From positions 387,802-451,801 of the forward strand of contig NKIW01000004.1 of NCBI GenBank assembly GCA_002256205.1: a DNA stretch of 64,000 nt, read 5' to 3'. The number at the start of each line of letters is the position of its first letter. Position 1 is the first letter of the stretch. The notes beneath the pieces are model-generated. The model saw only the letters and a program-made list of their open reading frames with translations, was not told where the DNA came from and ran no database searches. The stretch comes from Rhizobiales bacterium PAR1 (GTDB lineage: Bacteria; Pseudomonadota; Alphaproteobacteria; Rhizobiales; Beijerinckiaceae). Of the stretch, positions 42,397-52,602 are shown piece by piece. A program made the position numbers and the translations under genes.

Positions 42397-45300
42397 ATGC
42401 TTGCTGGCTGGACTGCCCTTGTAGCGGCGATGTTCTATCTGCTCGCGCTTTTTGCCATTGCGCAATATGGCGACACGCGTGGCCGCCGCCTCATGCAAGG
42501 TGGCCTGAGGCCGACAATCTATGCCCTTACCCTCGCGGTTTATTGCACCTCCTGGACCTTTCTGGGCTCGGTGGGCCTTGCCTCACAATCGGGATTCGAC
42601 TTCCTGCCGATCTACCTCGGGCCGGTGCTCGGCATCCTGATCGGCCTGCCGCTGATCGCCCGCATCACGCATATCGCCAAGACGCAACGCATCACCTCGA
42701 TCGCGGATTTCATCGGCTCCCGCTATGGGAAGAGCGCAAAGGTCGCAGCGACAGTCGCCATTATCGCCGTGGTCGGCACGATTCCCTATATCGCATTGCA
42801 ACTCAAAGCAATTTCCGCCTCGCTCGAGATTATCGCCTTTCGTGAACTGGGCTATGTTCCCGGCCTCGGCGGCTTTGCTTCCATCGGCGATATCTCCCTG
42901 CTGGTCACCGTCGTTCTCTCGGCGTTTGCGATCGCCTTCGGCACCCGCCATGTCGACGCCACCGAGCACCAGAACGGCTTGATGCTAGCCGTTGCGGCGG
43001 AATCGCTGGTCAAACTTCTGGCTTTCCTCGCTGTCGGCATTTTCGTCCTCTTCCACCTGTTTGACGGCTGGGGCGACCTGCTGAGCAAAGCGCGGGAAGT
43101 TCCCGCAGCGGCAGCGGTTCTCTCCGCTGCGCCCGATCCCTGGGTCTGGACCGTGACGACCTTGCTGTCGGGCTGTGCGATCTTCCTGTTGCCACGCCAG
43201 TTTCACGTCATGGTGGTTGAAAACCGTGAGGCACGTGATCTGCGACAGGTCGCCTGGCATTTTCCAGCCTATCTCGTCGCCATCAATATCTTTGTGCTGC
43301 CGATCGCGCTTGCCGGGCTGGTCATCTTTCAGGGCAACGGCATAGACCGCGATTTCATGGTCCTGTCGCTTCCGCTCCAGGCAAACGCCGGGACCATCGC
43401 GCTGATCGCCTTCATCGGCGCACTTTCTGCCGCCACTGCGATGGTCATCGTGGAATCGGTCGCTTGTGCCATCATGATCTCCAACGATCTGGTGATGCCC
43501 TTCATGCTGCGCCGGACCAATCTGCGCCCCAAGCAGATCCTCGAGGATCAGGAGCCGAGCTCGCGCGCCAGCTCCGATATGGTCGAAACTCTGCTGACGA
43601 TCCGACGCATAGCGGTGGTGGTGATCCTGTTTCTCGGCTTCGCCTATTATCGGGTCTCCGAGAAGGCCGCGCTGGCCTCCATCGGTCTTTTGTCCTTTGC
43701 GGCGGTGGCGCAGCTTGTTCCGGCGTTTTTCCTTGGACTGTTCTGGCAACGCGCCAATGCGCAAGGCGCGCTAAGTGGCCTGATTGTCGGCTTCCTGAGT
43801 TGGCTTTACCTTCTCTTCCTGCCGACGCTGGCGGGTTGGGGCGGATTTCTGGCGGATTTCGTCCGTAACGGTCCCTTTGGCATCACGGCCCTTGCCCCGG
43901 CCAGTTTGATGAGCGCGAACGTGCCTGTGTTGGTGCAGGGCGTTGCGATTTCGCTGGGTCTGAACCTGCTGGCGGTTGTTCTCATCTCGCTGATGCGTGA
44001 GCCGACCCCGATCGAGCGTTTGCAGGCAAGCCTTTTCACCAGCCCTGCCGCGAGCACCGCCGGACCCGGTTTCAAACTCTGGCGCAGCGCGGTCAGCGTC
44101 GATGATCTCCGCAGCACTGTGAGGCGATATCTCGGCGACGAGCGCACTGTGCGCGCCTTTCGCGCCTATGAAACCGAACGCGGTAATACCTTCACGGTGG
44201 GACAGGAAGCGGATGCGCATACCATCCGCTTTGCCGAGCAGCTCCTTGCCTCGGCAATTGGAGCGGCCTCCTCGCGGCTTGTGCTTTCGCTGATGCTTCG
44301 CCGGCGCAATGTTTCCACTGAAGCCGCGCTGAAACTGCTCGACGATGCCTCAGCCGCCATTCAGTATTCGCGTACGCTGCTGCAGCACGGTCTTGACCAT
44401 ACGCGGCAGGGGGTCACGGTTTTTGATCAGGAACTACGCCTGATGTGCTGGAACCGCGCGTTTCAGGACCTCTTCGATCTCCCCGGCGATCTTGTTCGCT
44501 TCGGCACCGGGCTCGACGAGATCATCAGTTACAATGCCCGCCGCGGGCTTTATGGCAAGGCCACGACTGCCGATATCATCGCACAGCGGATCACCTCGCT
44601 GGTACAGGAAATTGAGCCTCAGCGCCTGCGTCTGGTGCCCTCCAACAGGGTGATCGAAATCCGATCGAACCATCTGCCGGATGGTGGTCTGGTGACGACC
44701 TATGCCGATATCACCGATACCGTTGCAGCGGAAAAGGCCCTCGAAGACGCCAACGCAACACTGGAAAAGCGCGTCCGCACGCGGACAGATGAGTTGACCC
44801 AGGCCAACAAGGCGCTGGCAAAAGCCAAGCTTGATGCCGACGATGCCAATGCCTCGAAGACGCGGTTCCTCGCCGCAGCCAGTCACGACATCATCCAGCC
44901 TCTCAACGCCGCGCGCCTTTACGCGACAGCCCTTTCCGAAGCGCTGAAGGATTCTCCCAATGCGGAACTGGCTGATAACGTTGAAAGTTCTCTCAACGCG
45001 GTGGAAGAGATCCTCTCTGCCTTGCTTGAGATCTCACGGCTGGATACCGGCAAACTTCAGACGGACATCACGCATTTCCGCATCAGCGAACTCCTGAACC
45101 AGCTCCAGATCGAATATGGGCCTGTGGCTTCGGCGAAAGGGATCAAGCTGACCTTCGTGCCTTCCTCCGTCACGGTCACCAGCGACCGGCGCCTGCTCAG
45201 GCGCCTGCTGCAGAATCTGATTTCGAACGCGATCAAGTACACCGTGAAGGGCCATGTTCTGGTCGGTGTAAAGTGGCAGGGTGACATGGTTTCGCTGGTT

Positions 45301-45966
45301 GTTGGCGATACCGGGATCGGCATTCCCGCGACCAAGCACAAGACGGTATTCAAGGAGTTCCAGCGCCTCGAACAGGGCGCGCGTATCGAACGCGGATTAG
45401 GGCTCGGCCTTTCGATCGTCGAGCGGATCGTCAAGGTGCTCAATCTCAAGATCGATTTGACCTCACGCCCGGGAATGGGGTCTGTTTTCCGTGTTGCGGT
45501 TCAGCGCGCGCCGGCTTCTGAAGTCTCGCCCCGGAATATTCCAGATGAGCAGGCCAGCGCCATTCCCTTCTCGCCGCTCACCGGCTTGCAGGTTGTCGTC
45601 ATAGATAATGAGCCGACTATTCTTCACGGCATGAATCGATTGCTCTCGGGTTGGGGGTGCAAGGTCATCGTCGGCTTCGATGCCGATTCCGTGCTCAAGC
45701 AGCTCAAAACGCTGAAGGTCCAGCCGAACATTGCGCTGGTCGATTACCAACTCGACGATGGCAATGGCCTCGATGCGATCAAGAAGCTGCGCTGGCGCTT
45801 TTCGCCGACGCTGCCCGCCATCCTCATCACGGCGGACCGCTCACCGGAGGTCAGGGAGCGCGCAACCGGGGATAAGGTGGAGATGCTGAATAAGCCCATT
45901 CGTCCTCCGGCTCTTCGGGCGATGCTGGCGCAACTCAGCCTTCAGACCTCCTCTATAGTGGAATGA
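42397..45966 (+). CDS. hybrid sensor histidine kinase with sodium/solute-symporter N-terminus, PAS domain and receiver
   Basis: The 1189-residue protein has a sodium/solute symporter-like membrane part at about residues 1-520, in the style of the CbrA/CrbS family. A PAS region follows near 665-780 (LDHTRQGVTVFDQELRLMCW). After a coiled linker come a dimerisation domain with the phosphorylated His830 (AASHDIIQPLN), an ATP-binding domain (LISNAIKYT, GDTGIGIP, GLGLGLSIVERIV) and a receiver with phospho-acceptor Asp1116 (LVDYQLDDG). It probably couples nutrient transport or substrate sensing to phosphorelay; relatives sense acetate, amino acids or histidine. No response-regulator gene is adjacent. 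GAGG precedes the ATG. Confidence 0.92.
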   Translation: MLAGWTALVAAMFYLLALFAIAQYGDTRGRRLMQGGLRPTIYALTLAVYCTSWTFLGSVGLASQSGFDFLPIYLGPVLGILIGLPLIARITHIAKTQRITSIADFIGSRYGKSAKVAATVAIIAVVGTIPYIALQLKAISASLEIIAFRELGYVPGLGGFASIGDISLLVTVVLSAFAIAFGTRHVDATEHQNGLMLAVAAESLVKLLAFLAVGIFVLFHLFDGWGDLLSKAREVPAAAAVLSAAPDPWVWTVTTLLSGCAIFLLPRQFHVMVVENREARDLRQVAWHFPAYLVAINIFVLPIALAGLVIFQGNGIDRDFMVLSLPLQANAGTIALIAFIGALSAATAMVIVESVACAIMISNDLVMPFMLRRTNLRPKQILEDQEPSSRASSDMVETLLTIRRIAVVVILFLGFAYYRVSEKAALASIGLLSFAAVAQLVPAFFLGLFWQRANAQGALSGLIVGFLSWLYLLFLPTLAGWGGFLADFVRNGPFGITALAPASLMSANVPVLVQGVAISLGLNLLAVVLISLMREPTPIERLQASLFTSPAASTAGPGFKLWRSAVSVDDLRSTVRRYLGDERTVRAFRAYETERGNTFTVGQEADAHTIRFAEQLLASAIGAASSRLVLSLMLRRRNVSTEAALKLLDDASAAIQYSRTLLQHGLDHTRQGVTVFDQELRLMCWNRAFQDLFDLPGDLVRFGTGLDEIISYNARRGLYGKATTADIIAQRITSLVQEIEPQRLRLVPSNRVIEIRSNHLPDGGLVTTYADITDTVAAEKALEDANATLEKRVRTRTDELTQANKALAKAKLDADDANASKTRFLAAASHDIIQPLNAARLYATALSEALKDSPNAELADNVESSLNAVEEILSALLEISRLDTGKLQTDITHFRISELLNQLQIEYGPVASAKGIKLTFVPSSVTVTSDRRLLRRLLQNLISNAIKYTVKGHVLVGVKWQGDMVSLVVGDTGIGIPATKHKTVFKEFQRLEQGARIERGLGLGLSIVERIVKVLNLKIDLTSRPGMGSVFRVAVQRAPASEVSPRNIPDEQASAIPFSPLTGLQVVVIDNEPTILHGMNRLLSGWGCKVIVGFDADSVLKQLKTLKVQPNIALVDYQLDDGNGLDAIKKLRWRFSPTLPAILITADRSPEVRERATGDKVEMLNKPIRPPALRAMLAQLSLQTSSIVE

Positions 45967-46100
45967 CCAACGAGGGGTGCAGAGACCCATCCGGTTGTCC
46001 CGTCGCGTTGTTCCGGCCAAGTGGAGCCACCTTGAGTCAAACTATCTCGCCCGCACCAAGGTATCTTGCCCAAATGAGGCTTCAGGCCTAAGGCTTTGCC

Positions 46101-46466
46101 ATGCGTCTTTCGAGCCTCAAAGCACCGCTTTTGCGCGATCTGATTGTTCCACTGCTCTGCGCCGTTCTTGCGCTGGGCGGTCTGGCGTCGGTGCGTGCCA
46201 GTGGCAGCAAGACACTTCTTGCGCTGGGCGGTTCCCACTTTGAACTCTGTCTGCCATCCGGCGATAGCGGCAGCGGTGATGACGTAACCCATCACGATTG
46301 TGACGCTTGCTGCCTTCCGATGCCGACCGGCCTCGGTCGCCCGCCTGAGCCCGTGTCGGTTCAGGCAACCCTTGGTGTGCAGATTCATTTTCCATCGCAT
46401 CTGGGTCAGCAAGAACATCCCTCCTTCAACCTTCCATGGTCACGCGGGCCTCCGGCATTCGGCTGA
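46101..46466 (+). CDS. small membrane-anchored Cys/His protein, DUF2946-like
   Basis: The 121-residue protein has one N-terminal hydrophobic segment (LIVPLLCAVLALGGLAS) and a cysteine/histidine cluster HHDCDACCLP near residue 64, which could bind copper. It is followed 41 bases later by the PCuAC chaperone gene and then an SCO gene, the usual setting of DUF2946-type proteins. No ribosome site is obvious before the ATG. Family assignment is tentative; a copper-related periplasmic role is inferred from context. Confidence 0.65.
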   Translation: MRLSSLKAPLLRDLIVPLLCAVLALGGLASVRASGSKTLLALGGSHFELCLPSGDSGSGDDVTHHDCDACCLPMPTGLGRPPEPVSVQATLGVQIHFPSHLGQQEHPSFNLPWSRGPPAFG

Positions 46467-46507
46467 TTTTGCCGAACCCCCTCGTTGATACTGGAAGGAC
46501 CATTCCC

Positions 46508-47026
46508 ATGACGACCTCATCGTTCCTGCGCGCCTCCGCGCTTCTTGCCTTTACGACCCTCGTGCTTCCCGCCTTTGCACATGATTACAAGATCGGCGCT
46601 CTGAAAATCGAACATCCCTGGACGCGCGCCACACCGGGTGGCGCCAAGGTCGGTGGCGGTTTCATGAAAATCACCAATACCGGCGTGGAAACGGACCGCC
46701 TGATCAGCGGTTCTGCTGAAGTCGCCAAGGCCCTCGAAATTCACGAGATGAAGATGGAGGGCTCGACCATGAAGATGCGCGCGCTCGACAAGGGCCTTGA
46801 AATCAAGCCCGGTGAGACCGTGGAACTCAAGCCCGGCGGCTATCATGTGATGTTCCTCGATCTTCAGGCCCCGATCAAGGATGGCGAGCGGCGCAAGGGC
46901 CAACTGGTGTTCGAGAAGGCCGGAAAGGTCGATGTCGAATACAAGGTCGAGGCCCGAGGGGCTGCGGCGTCTTCCGATCACAGCGGCCACGGCGCGCATG
47001 ATGCGCATGGCAAGAAGGCGCCATAA
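46508..47026 (+). CDS. periplasmic copper chaperone PCu(A)C
   Basis: The 172-residue secreted protein has a signal peptide ending PAFA-HDYK and the PCuAC fold: IEHPWTRATPGGAKVGGGFM, ITNTGVETDRLISGSAEVAK and ALEIHEMKMEGSTMKMRAL. Copper ligands are His79, Met90, His113 and Met115 (GGYHVMFLDL), close to the family pattern H-x10-M-x21-H-x-M. The C-terminus ends in a histidine-rich tail (SDHSGHGAHDAHGKK) that may bind extra copper. It delivers Cu(I) to the CuA site of cytochrome oxidase with the SCO protein encoded next. GGAAGG precedes the ATG. Confidence 0.93.
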   Translation: MTTSSFLRASALLAFTTLVLPAFAHDYKIGALKIEHPWTRATPGGAKVGGGFMKITNTGVETDRLISGSAEVAKALEIHEMKMEGSTMKMRALDKGLEIKPGETVELKPGGYHVMFLDLQAPIKDGERRKGQLVFEKAGKVDVEYKVEARGAAASSDHSGHGAHDAHGKKAP

Positions 47027-47058
47027 ACAAGCAGGCATCTGTGAAGGAGCAACGCGCC

Positions 47059-47655
47059 ATGAACGCGCTCAGGATCATTCGACTCACCGTCTGGGCCTGC
47101 ATTGGCGTGCTCACGGTGGCGCTTGGCTATCTTTTGCTCGCGCCTCAACCGGACACCGGATCAGGGGTCGCCAGCATTGGCGGCCCGTTCCGTCTCGCAG
47201 CATCGGACGGCACCGTGGTTGAAAGCGAGAAATTGAAGGGCAGACCCTTCGCGATCTTCTTCGGCTTCACCAATTGTCCGGATGTCTGCCCGACTTCCAT
47301 GTTGGAGGTAACGAACGATCTCGTTGCACTCGGCGACAAGGCGAAAGATTTTCGCGTCTATTTCGTCACGGTTGACCCGGCGCGCGACGATCTCAAACTG
47401 CTGAAGGAATACACGGCTTCGTTTGATCCGCGCATTATCGGGCTTGTACCGAAGGATGAGGCTGAGTTGGCCGCTATAGCCAAGGCCTACCGCGTGATCT
47501 ACCGCAAGGTCGAAACGCCGACCAGTTACACGATGGATCACACGGCAACGATCTACCTGATGGACGCTAAAGGTGCGTTTTCTGGCACCCTTGATACCAA
47601 GGAAACGCCCGCAATACGGCAGGCGAAGCTCAAGCGCCTGATCGACAAGAGCTGA
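47059..47655 (+). CDS. SCO1/SenC-family copper chaperone for cytochrome oxidase
   Basis: The 198-residue protein has one N-terminal membrane anchor (VWACIGVLTVALGYLLLAP) and a thioredoxin-like domain with the copper-binding CPDVC motif (Cys73, Cys77) and His161 in YTMDHTATIYLMD. It assembles the CuA centre of cytochrome c oxidase at the periplasmic face. The ATG at 47059 has AAGGAG upstream; a GTG at 47041 overlaps that site and was not chosen. The gene meets the convergent isomerase gene with no gap. Confidence 0.93.
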   Translation: MNALRIIRLTVWACIGVLTVALGYLLLAPQPDTGSGVASIGGPFRLAASDGTVVESEKLKGRPFAIFFGFTNCPDVCPTSMLEVTNDLVALGDKAKDFRVYFVTVDPARDDLKLLKEYTASFDPRIIGLVPKDEAELAAIAKAYRVIYRKVETPTSYTMDHTATIYLMDAKGAFSGTLDTKETPAIRQAKLKRLIDKS

Positions 47656-48285
47656 TCAGGCGTCGCCATCTGGTCGATACGGCGGACGGCCCGAGGTCAG
47701 CGCGTGATCCAGCAAGTCAAGCCTGTCCTGCCCCCAGTAGATCTCACCGTCGAGCACGTAGCTCGGCGCACCGAAAATACCAGATGCAAGGCAATACTCC
47801 CGGTTGTCGGCAAACGCTGCGGCGCAGGCTTCAGATTTCGCTTCGGCAAGCGCTTTAGCCGCCTCATAGCCTGTGGCGTTAAGCAGGTTCGCAAGTTCAC
47901 CCTCGTCGCCAAGGTTTCGATCCTCCGCCCATACCGCGCGATGCGCCGCACGAAGATAGGCTTCCGGCGAAAGTCCGAGCATCAGCACAGCAATCGCGAG
48001 TTTATCGGCCAGCGCTGCTTCGAACGGAAACCTCTTGGCCTGCAGGACGAGCGGTACGCCCCGTATTGCGCGCCAGCGTTGCAACTCCACGAGGCGATAG
48101 GCTTGCCGGGTTGGCGGGCGTTTGCCGAGCGGGAGGCCGCCAGTTTCGTTGAAGACCTCAAGGATCGGGATCGGGCGATAGCGGATCGTTACATCATGCT
48201 TTTTGGCAATGGCATGAAAGGGCTCGAAACCAAGGTAGGCCCAAGGGCTCATCAACGTGTAGACATAATCGATGGTGCGGGACAT
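47656..48285 (-). CDS. 2-hydroxychromene-2-carboxylate isomerase family (DsbA-fold) protein
   Basis: The 209-residue protein has the DsbA/kappa-GST fold of HCCA isomerases. MSRTIDYVYTLMSPWAYLGF carries the active-site serine region (SPWAYLG). RYRPIPILEVFNETGGLPL, RRPPTRQAY-like KRPPTRQAYRLVELQRW and FGAPSYVLDGEIYWGQDRLDLL (read as FGAPSYVLDGEIYWG) are also typical. Family members isomerise ring-opened aromatic intermediates with glutathione. No other aromatic-degradation genes lie nearby, so the native role is open. Confidence 0.9.
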   Translation of the reverse strand: MSRTIDYVYTLMSPWAYLGFEPFHAIAKKHDVTIRYRPIPILEVFNETGGLPLGKRPPTRQAYRLVELQRWRAIRGVPLVLQAKRFPFEAALADKLAIAVLMLGLSPEAYLRAAHRAVWAEDRNLGDEGELANLLNATGYEAAKALAEAKSEACAAAFADNREYCLASGIFGAPSYVLDGEIYWGQDRLDLLDHALTSGRPPYRPDGDA

Positions 48286-48307
48286 GCGGCCTCCGGGGGT
48301 CTTATCC

Positions 48308-48334
48308 GCGCATCCTCCGGAGGATTGGATGCGC
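48308..48334. repeat. hairpin GCGCATCC-N11-GGATGCGC
   Basis: A perfect eight-base stem with an 11-base loop that itself contains TCCGGA. It sits between the thioesterase stop (48369) and the isomerase start (48285) on the minus strand, so it could terminate the thioesterase transcript, although no T-run follows. Confidence 0.4.
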
Positions 48335-48368
48335 CGTCAACCCGTCTCCGGAACCGTGTATCTTCGAA

Positions 48369-48914
48369 TCAGCGCGTCTTCAGGCCGCTTTCCACCGCGA
48401 GAAACGCCTCGATATCCGGCGCGAAGTCCGGGGATGGGCCGGTATAGCCCGCCATCTCGACAAGGCGGGAAGCCGGGACAAACTGGCGCATTTTGCGCGA
48501 ATAAAGCCCGCCGCGCACGAGTGCGATGGCCGCTGTCATCGGCTCTCCGTCCTTGCCGCGGATGACGAAGCGATGTTCCATCACGAAGGTCGTCGCACGC
48601 CAGCAGACGATGCGGGATTCGAGCGTGAACGCTTGAAACGGCTTCAACTCGCGTTTGTAGCGAATGGCGCTGCCGGAGAGCATCGGCAGCAGCCCTTCCT
48701 TCAGAACCGACTTCCACAAACCAGTTTGGGTGAGAAGGTCCGCGCGCCCGAGGTCGGCAATCGTGAGATACCGCCCGTTGTTGAGATGCAGGTTGGTATC
48801 GAGGTCGAGTGGCCAAACTCGGAAATTCAGCCGCGAAACTCCGAACGGCGGCACGATCCGCGCCCGGAAAGGCGCGGTCAGAAAAAGCCAGAGGACACGA
48901 AACCAGAGGTTCAT
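48369..48914 (-). CDS. hot-dog-fold acyl-CoA thioesterase (4HBT/THEM6-like)
   Basis: The 181-residue protein has the hot-dog thioesterase pattern: FRVWPLDLDTNLHLNNGRYL, with the Asp-x-N-x-H-x-NN-x-RY region characteristic of the family, then ADLGRADLL, IRYKRELKPFQAFTL and MEHRFVIRGKDGEPMTAAIA. A hydrophobic start (FRVLWLFLTAPF) may bring it to the membrane. It likely hydrolyses acyl-CoA or acyl-ACP. It lies 149 bases from the end of the beta-oxidation genes on the same strand and could belong to fatty-acid turnover. Confidence 0.85.
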   Translation of the reverse strand: MNLWFRVLWLFLTAPFRARIVPPFGVSRLNFRVWPLDLDTNLHLNNGRYLTIADLGRADLLTQTGLWKSVLKEGLLPMLSGSAIRYKRELKPFQAFTLESRIVCWRATTFVMEHRFVIRGKDGEPMTAAIALVRGGLYSRKMRQFVPASRLVEMAGYTGPSPDFAPDIEAFLAVESGLKTR

Positions 48915-48985
48915 GAAACAGCTTTCAAATCTTCCGCTTCAGCGAGGATCGACCGACGTGTCATCGCCGGTGCCTCGAAGAGGCG

Positions 48986-49030
48986 AGCGGGAATCCAGAC
49001 CTTATTCTGTAAAAGAACTGGATTCCCGCT
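48986..49030. repeat. extragenic palindrome AGCGGGAATCCAG / CTGGATTCCCGCT
   Basis: A perfect 13-base inverted repeat with a 19-base spacer lies between the beta-oxidation operon end and the thioesterase gene. CTGGATTCCCGCT followed by AGAATGACA is the style of short dispersed palindromes seen in many alphaproteobacteria. It may end the FadB/J-like transcript. Confidence 0.6.
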
Positions 49031-49063
49031 CCTCGCTGTGCTCGGCCAGAATGACACGCAGCG

Positions 49064-51268
49064 TTACGCCGCTGATTTATACGGGTTGAAACGCCCGTAG
49101 AAGGTCTCACTCTTGCGGGCCATGGCACGCAGCAGCTTGTTAGGCTTGAAGCGGTCGCCATGCTTCGCAGCAAGTTTCTCGCACTGCGCGACAAAGGCCT
49201 TGGTGCCCATGCGGTCGATGTAGGAGAGAGGCCCGCCGGTATAGGGCGCAAAGCCGAACCCGAGGATCGCTCCGACATCTGCCTCACGCACGTCGGTGAT
49301 GACTTTTTCCTCTACCGTGCGCGCCGCTTCGAGCGCCTGAACCACGAGGAGGCGATCCACGAGTTCCTGCTTGTCGAGTGTATCGGCATTCAATTTAGTC
49401 GGCTGAAGATCCTTCAGGCCGGGCCAGAGTTTCTTGCCGGTCGGGGCGTAGTCGTAAAAGCCCTTGCCGTTCTTGCGGCCGAAGCGTTCGAGATCAACGA
49501 CCATGGTTTTCAGCAGCGCTTCCTGCTTGGCATCGATCGCTTCCGGCCCGAGATCCTTCTTGGTTGCCTGAAGGATTTTCCAACCGAGGTCGAGCGCGAC
49601 CTCATCGTTGAGCGAGAGCGGTCCGACTGGCATGCCGGCCTTCTTGGCCATGTTCTCGATCATCGCCGCCGGCACGCCTTCTGCGAGCATCAGATGCCCT
49701 TCGCGGATGTAATTGAGCACACAGCGGTTGGCGAAGAACCCGCGGCAATCGTTGACGACAATCGGCGTTTTGCGGATAGCGCGGACGAAATCGAGCGCCG
49801 TCGCCAGCGCACGATCCCCGGTACGCTTGCCCATGATGATCTCGACCAGCATCATCTTCTCGACCGGCGAGAAGAAATGAATGCCGATGAACTGGCTCTG
49901 CCGCTCAAAATTCTCGGCGAGTGAGGAAATCGGCAGGGTCGAGGTGTTCGAGGCGAAGATGGTCCGGCGACCGATTGCCGCCTGAACCTTCTTGATTACC
50001 TCGGCCTTGACTGCGCGATCCTCGAACACAGCCTCGATCACGATATCGCAGCCCTTGAGTGCGTTGTAATCGGGTGTCGCATGGATGCGGGCGAGCAAGG
50101 CGTCGCGGTCCGCAGTCTTGGCGCGGCCTTTCATCACCTGATCGGTCATCAGCTTGTGGGAGTAGGCCTTGCCCTTGTCCGCCGCTTCCTGATCGCGGTC
50201 GACCAGCACGACATTGAGTCCGGCCTGCGCCGAGACATAGGCAATACCTGCGCCCATAAAGCCCGCGCCGACGATGCCAACACGCTTGATCTTGAGCGGC
50301 GGCACCTTGGCCGGGCGGCGCGCGCCCTTTTCCAACTCACCTTTCGACATGAAGAGCGAGCGGATCATCGCCGCCGCTTCCGGTGTTCTGAGAATATGCG
50401 CGAAATAGCGGCTCTCAACACGCAGCGCGAGATCCATGGGGAGCTGGAGGCCTTCGTAGCAGGCCTGAAGGATCGCCTTTGCTGCCGGATAATTATCCTG
50501 CGTCTCGCGACGATAAATCGCGTTCGCAGGGGGCCAGATCATCATGCCGGCGGGCGAATGCACCTTGTTCGAGGGGTTCTTGAAGCCCTCGATATCCCAC
50601 GGGGCCTTGGCGGAACCGCCTGCCCTGATCCATTCCTTAGCCGTCTCAACAATCTTTTCACGCGGTGCAACGGCATGCGCGAGATTCATGGACTTGGCAG
50701 CAGCGGGCTTGATCTGTTCGCCCTTGAATAGCATCTGAAGCGCATCACCCGTCTGCATCAACCGTGCGACGCGCTGCGTCCCACCCGCGCCGGGGAAGAG
50801 CCCGACCTTGATTTCTGGAAGGCCGACACGGGTCTTGTCGTTGTCGGAGAGTACGCGGTAGTGGCAGGAGAGCGCGAGTTCGAACGCACCACCAAGACAC
50901 GTGCCATGCACTGCCGCAGCGAAGGGTTTGCCGCAGGTCTCGAGCTTGCGATAAAGCTTCGAGAGACTTGAGGACGCCTCCAGGAAGAACTGCATCGCCG
51001 GTTCTTCGCCCTTGGATTTGACGAGCTTCATATACTCCATGCCCATGCCCTGAAGCATGGTGAGGTCAGCGCCCCCCGAGAAGGCATCTTTTCCCGAGGT
51101 GATGACACACCCCTTGATAGCCTCCGTTGCGACCACGTGGTCGACCACTGTGCCGAGTTCGGCCATCACTTCCTGCGTGATGACATTCATCGAACGGCCC
51201 GGCATGTCCCAGGTCAGGGTGGCGATGCCGTCAGCGTCGGTTTCAAAACGGAAATGGGTGAGTTTCAT
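49064..51268 (-). CDS. multifunctional enoyl-CoA hydratase/3-hydroxyacyl-CoA dehydrogenase (FadB/FadJ-like)
   Basis: The 734-residue protein joins two enzymes. The N-terminal crotonase domain (about 1-190) has [30 protein letters not shown] and [20 protein letters not shown]. The dehydrogenase domain begins near residue 325 ([20 protein letters not shown]) and contains [27 protein letters not shown] with the catalytic histidine, and [15 protein letters not shown]. It carries out hydration and oxidation in fatty-acid beta-oxidation. The thiolase gene lies 28 bases upstream and the acyl-CoA dehydrogenase gene before that, forming a full cycle. Confidence 0.93.
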   Translation of the reverse strand: MKLTHFRFETDADGIATLTWDMPGRSMNVITQEVMAELGTVVDHVVATEAIKGCVITSGKDAFSGGADLTMLQGMGMEYMKLVKSKGEEPAMQFFLEASSSLSKLYRKLETCGKPFAAAVHGTCLGGAFELALSCHYRVLSDNDKTRVGLPEIKVGLFPGAGGTQRVARLMQTGDALQMLFKGEQIKPAAAKSMNLAHAVAPREKIVETAKEWIRAGGSAKAPWDIEGFKNPSNKVHSPAGMMIWPPANAIYRRETQDNYPAAKAILQACYEGLQLPMDLALRVESRYFAHILRTPEAAAMIRSLFMSKGELEKGARRPAKVPPLKIKRVGIVGAGFMGAGIAYVSAQAGLNVVLVDRDQEAADKGKAYSHKLMTDQVMKGRAKTADRDALLARIHATPDYNALKGCDIVIEAVFEDRAVKAEVIKKVQAAIGRRTIFASNTSTLPISSLAENFERQSQFIGIHFFSPVEKMMLVEIIMGKRTGDRALATALDFVRAIRKTPIVVNDCRGFFANRCVLNYIREGHLMLAEGVPAAMIENMAKKAGMPVGPLSLNDEVALDLGWKILQATKKDLGPEAIDAKQEALLKTMVVDLERFGRKNGKGFYDYAPTGKKLWPGLKDLQPTKLNADTLDKQELVDRLLVVQALEAARTVEEKVITDVREADVGAILGFGFAPYTGGPLSYIDRMGTKAFVAQCEKLAAKHGDRFKPNKLLRAMARKSETFYGRFNPYKSAA

Positions 51269-51296
51269 GGGATTTATCCTCTTGCCTTTTCCGGGT

Positions 51297-52505
51297 TCAA
51301 ACGCGTTCGACGATCATGGCGGTGCCCATGCCATGGGCGACGCAGAGCGTGACAAGACCGGTCGAGAGATCGCGGCGTTCAAGCTCGTCGATTACCGTGC
51401 CGAGGATCATCGCGCCGGTTGCACCAAGCGGATGGCCCATCGCAATCGCACCGCCGTTGACGTTGACCTTGTTGGGGTCGAGGTCAAAGGCCTGAAGATA
51501 GCGCAGCACAACGGCCGAGAAGGCCTCATTGATCTCGATGAGATCAATATCCTTGATGGTCATGCCGGTACGCTTCAGGAGCTTTTCCGTCACGTCAACC
51601 GGTCCGGTCAGCACCAACGCGAGATCGGAGCCGAGGCTCGCGAACCCGCGGATGCGGGCACGCGGCTTGAGCCCGGCCTTGCGGCCCGCGATCTTGTTGC
51701 CGACGAGCACGGCAGAAGCGCCATCGACGATGCCGGAAGAATTACCGGCGTGATGGACATGGGTGATCGTTTCGACTTCCGGGTGGCCCTGAATGGCAAC
51801 CGCGTTGAAGCCGCCCTGCTCGCCCATCATCGCGAAGGAGGCCTTGAGGCCACCAAGCGACTGCATATCGGTGTTCGGGCGGATGGTTTCGTCCTTGCCG
51901 AGAATGGTCAGCCCGTTGATGTCCTTTACCGGCACTACGGATTTGCCAAAGCGGCCCTCATTCCATGCCATTGCCGCGCGCTTGTGGCTCTCGACCGCAT
52001 AGGCATCGACGTCATCGCGGGAGAATCCGTACTTCGTTGCAATCAGGTCCGCCGCGACGCCCTGCGGCGAGAAATAGGAAGGGATCGCCACGGAAGGATC
52101 GACCGCCGGCATCATGCCCGAGGCCCCCATGCCAATACGGCTCATTGCTTCCACGCCGCCGCCGATCACCATGTCTTTCTGGCCCGCCATCACCTGCGCG
52201 GCGCCGAAAGCGACCGCATCGAGGCCCGAGGCGCAGAAGCGATTGATCTGGATGCCCGGTACGCTCTCGCCATAGCCCGCAGCAATTGCCGCCGAACGCG
52301 CGATATCACCCGAGGCTTCACCCACCGGATCGACGCAGCCCAGCACCACGTCATCGACGGAGGTGACATCGAGGTTGTTGCGCTTCTGGATGGCGCGAAG
52401 GGTCGTCTCCGCGAGGCGCACGGCGGTCACTTCATGGAGCGACCCATCGGCCTTGCCCTTGCCGCGCGGCGTGCGCACGTGGTCGTAGATGAAGGCGTCT
52501 GTCAT
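51297..52505 (-). CDS. acetyl-CoA acyltransferase (beta-oxidation thiolase)
   Basis: The 402-residue thiolase has the nucleophile Cys91 in [11 protein letters not shown], the catalytic histidine in [15 protein letters not shown] and the second cysteine Cys388 in [10 protein letters not shown]. The C-terminal triad is complete, unlike that of the SCP2-type thiolase near the left end of the window. It performs the last step of beta-oxidation with the FadB/J-like protein encoded next. ATG at 52505 was chosen, with GGAGAATTCCG-type spacing upstream. Confidence 0.94.
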   Translation of the reverse strand: MTDAFIYDHVRTPRGKGKADGSLHEVTAVRLAETTLRAIQKRNNLDVTSVDDVVLGCVDPVGEASGDIARSAAIAAGYGESVPGIQINRFCASGLDAVAFGAAQVMAGQKDMVIGGGVEAMSRIGMGASGMMPAVDPSVAIPSYFSPQGVAADLIATKYGFSRDDVDAYAVESHKRAAMAWNEGRFGKSVVPVKDINGLTILGKDETIRPNTDMQSLGGLKASFAMMGEQGGFNAVAIQGHPEVETITHVHHAGNSSGIVDGASAVLVGNKIAGRKAGLKPRARIRGFASLGSDLALVLTGPVDVTEKLLKRTGMTIKDIDLIEINEAFSAVVLRYLQAFDLDPNKVNVNGGAIAMGHPLGATGAMILGTVIDELERRDLSTGLVTLCVAHGMGTAMIVERV

Positions 52506-52602
52506 CGGAATTCTCCTGTTCTGACGGATCGAGCCAGAGATATGAAAGGGAAAAGGACGAGATGCCGCGCCGAACACTCAGGATCTGCCGCGGCACGAAA
52601 TC

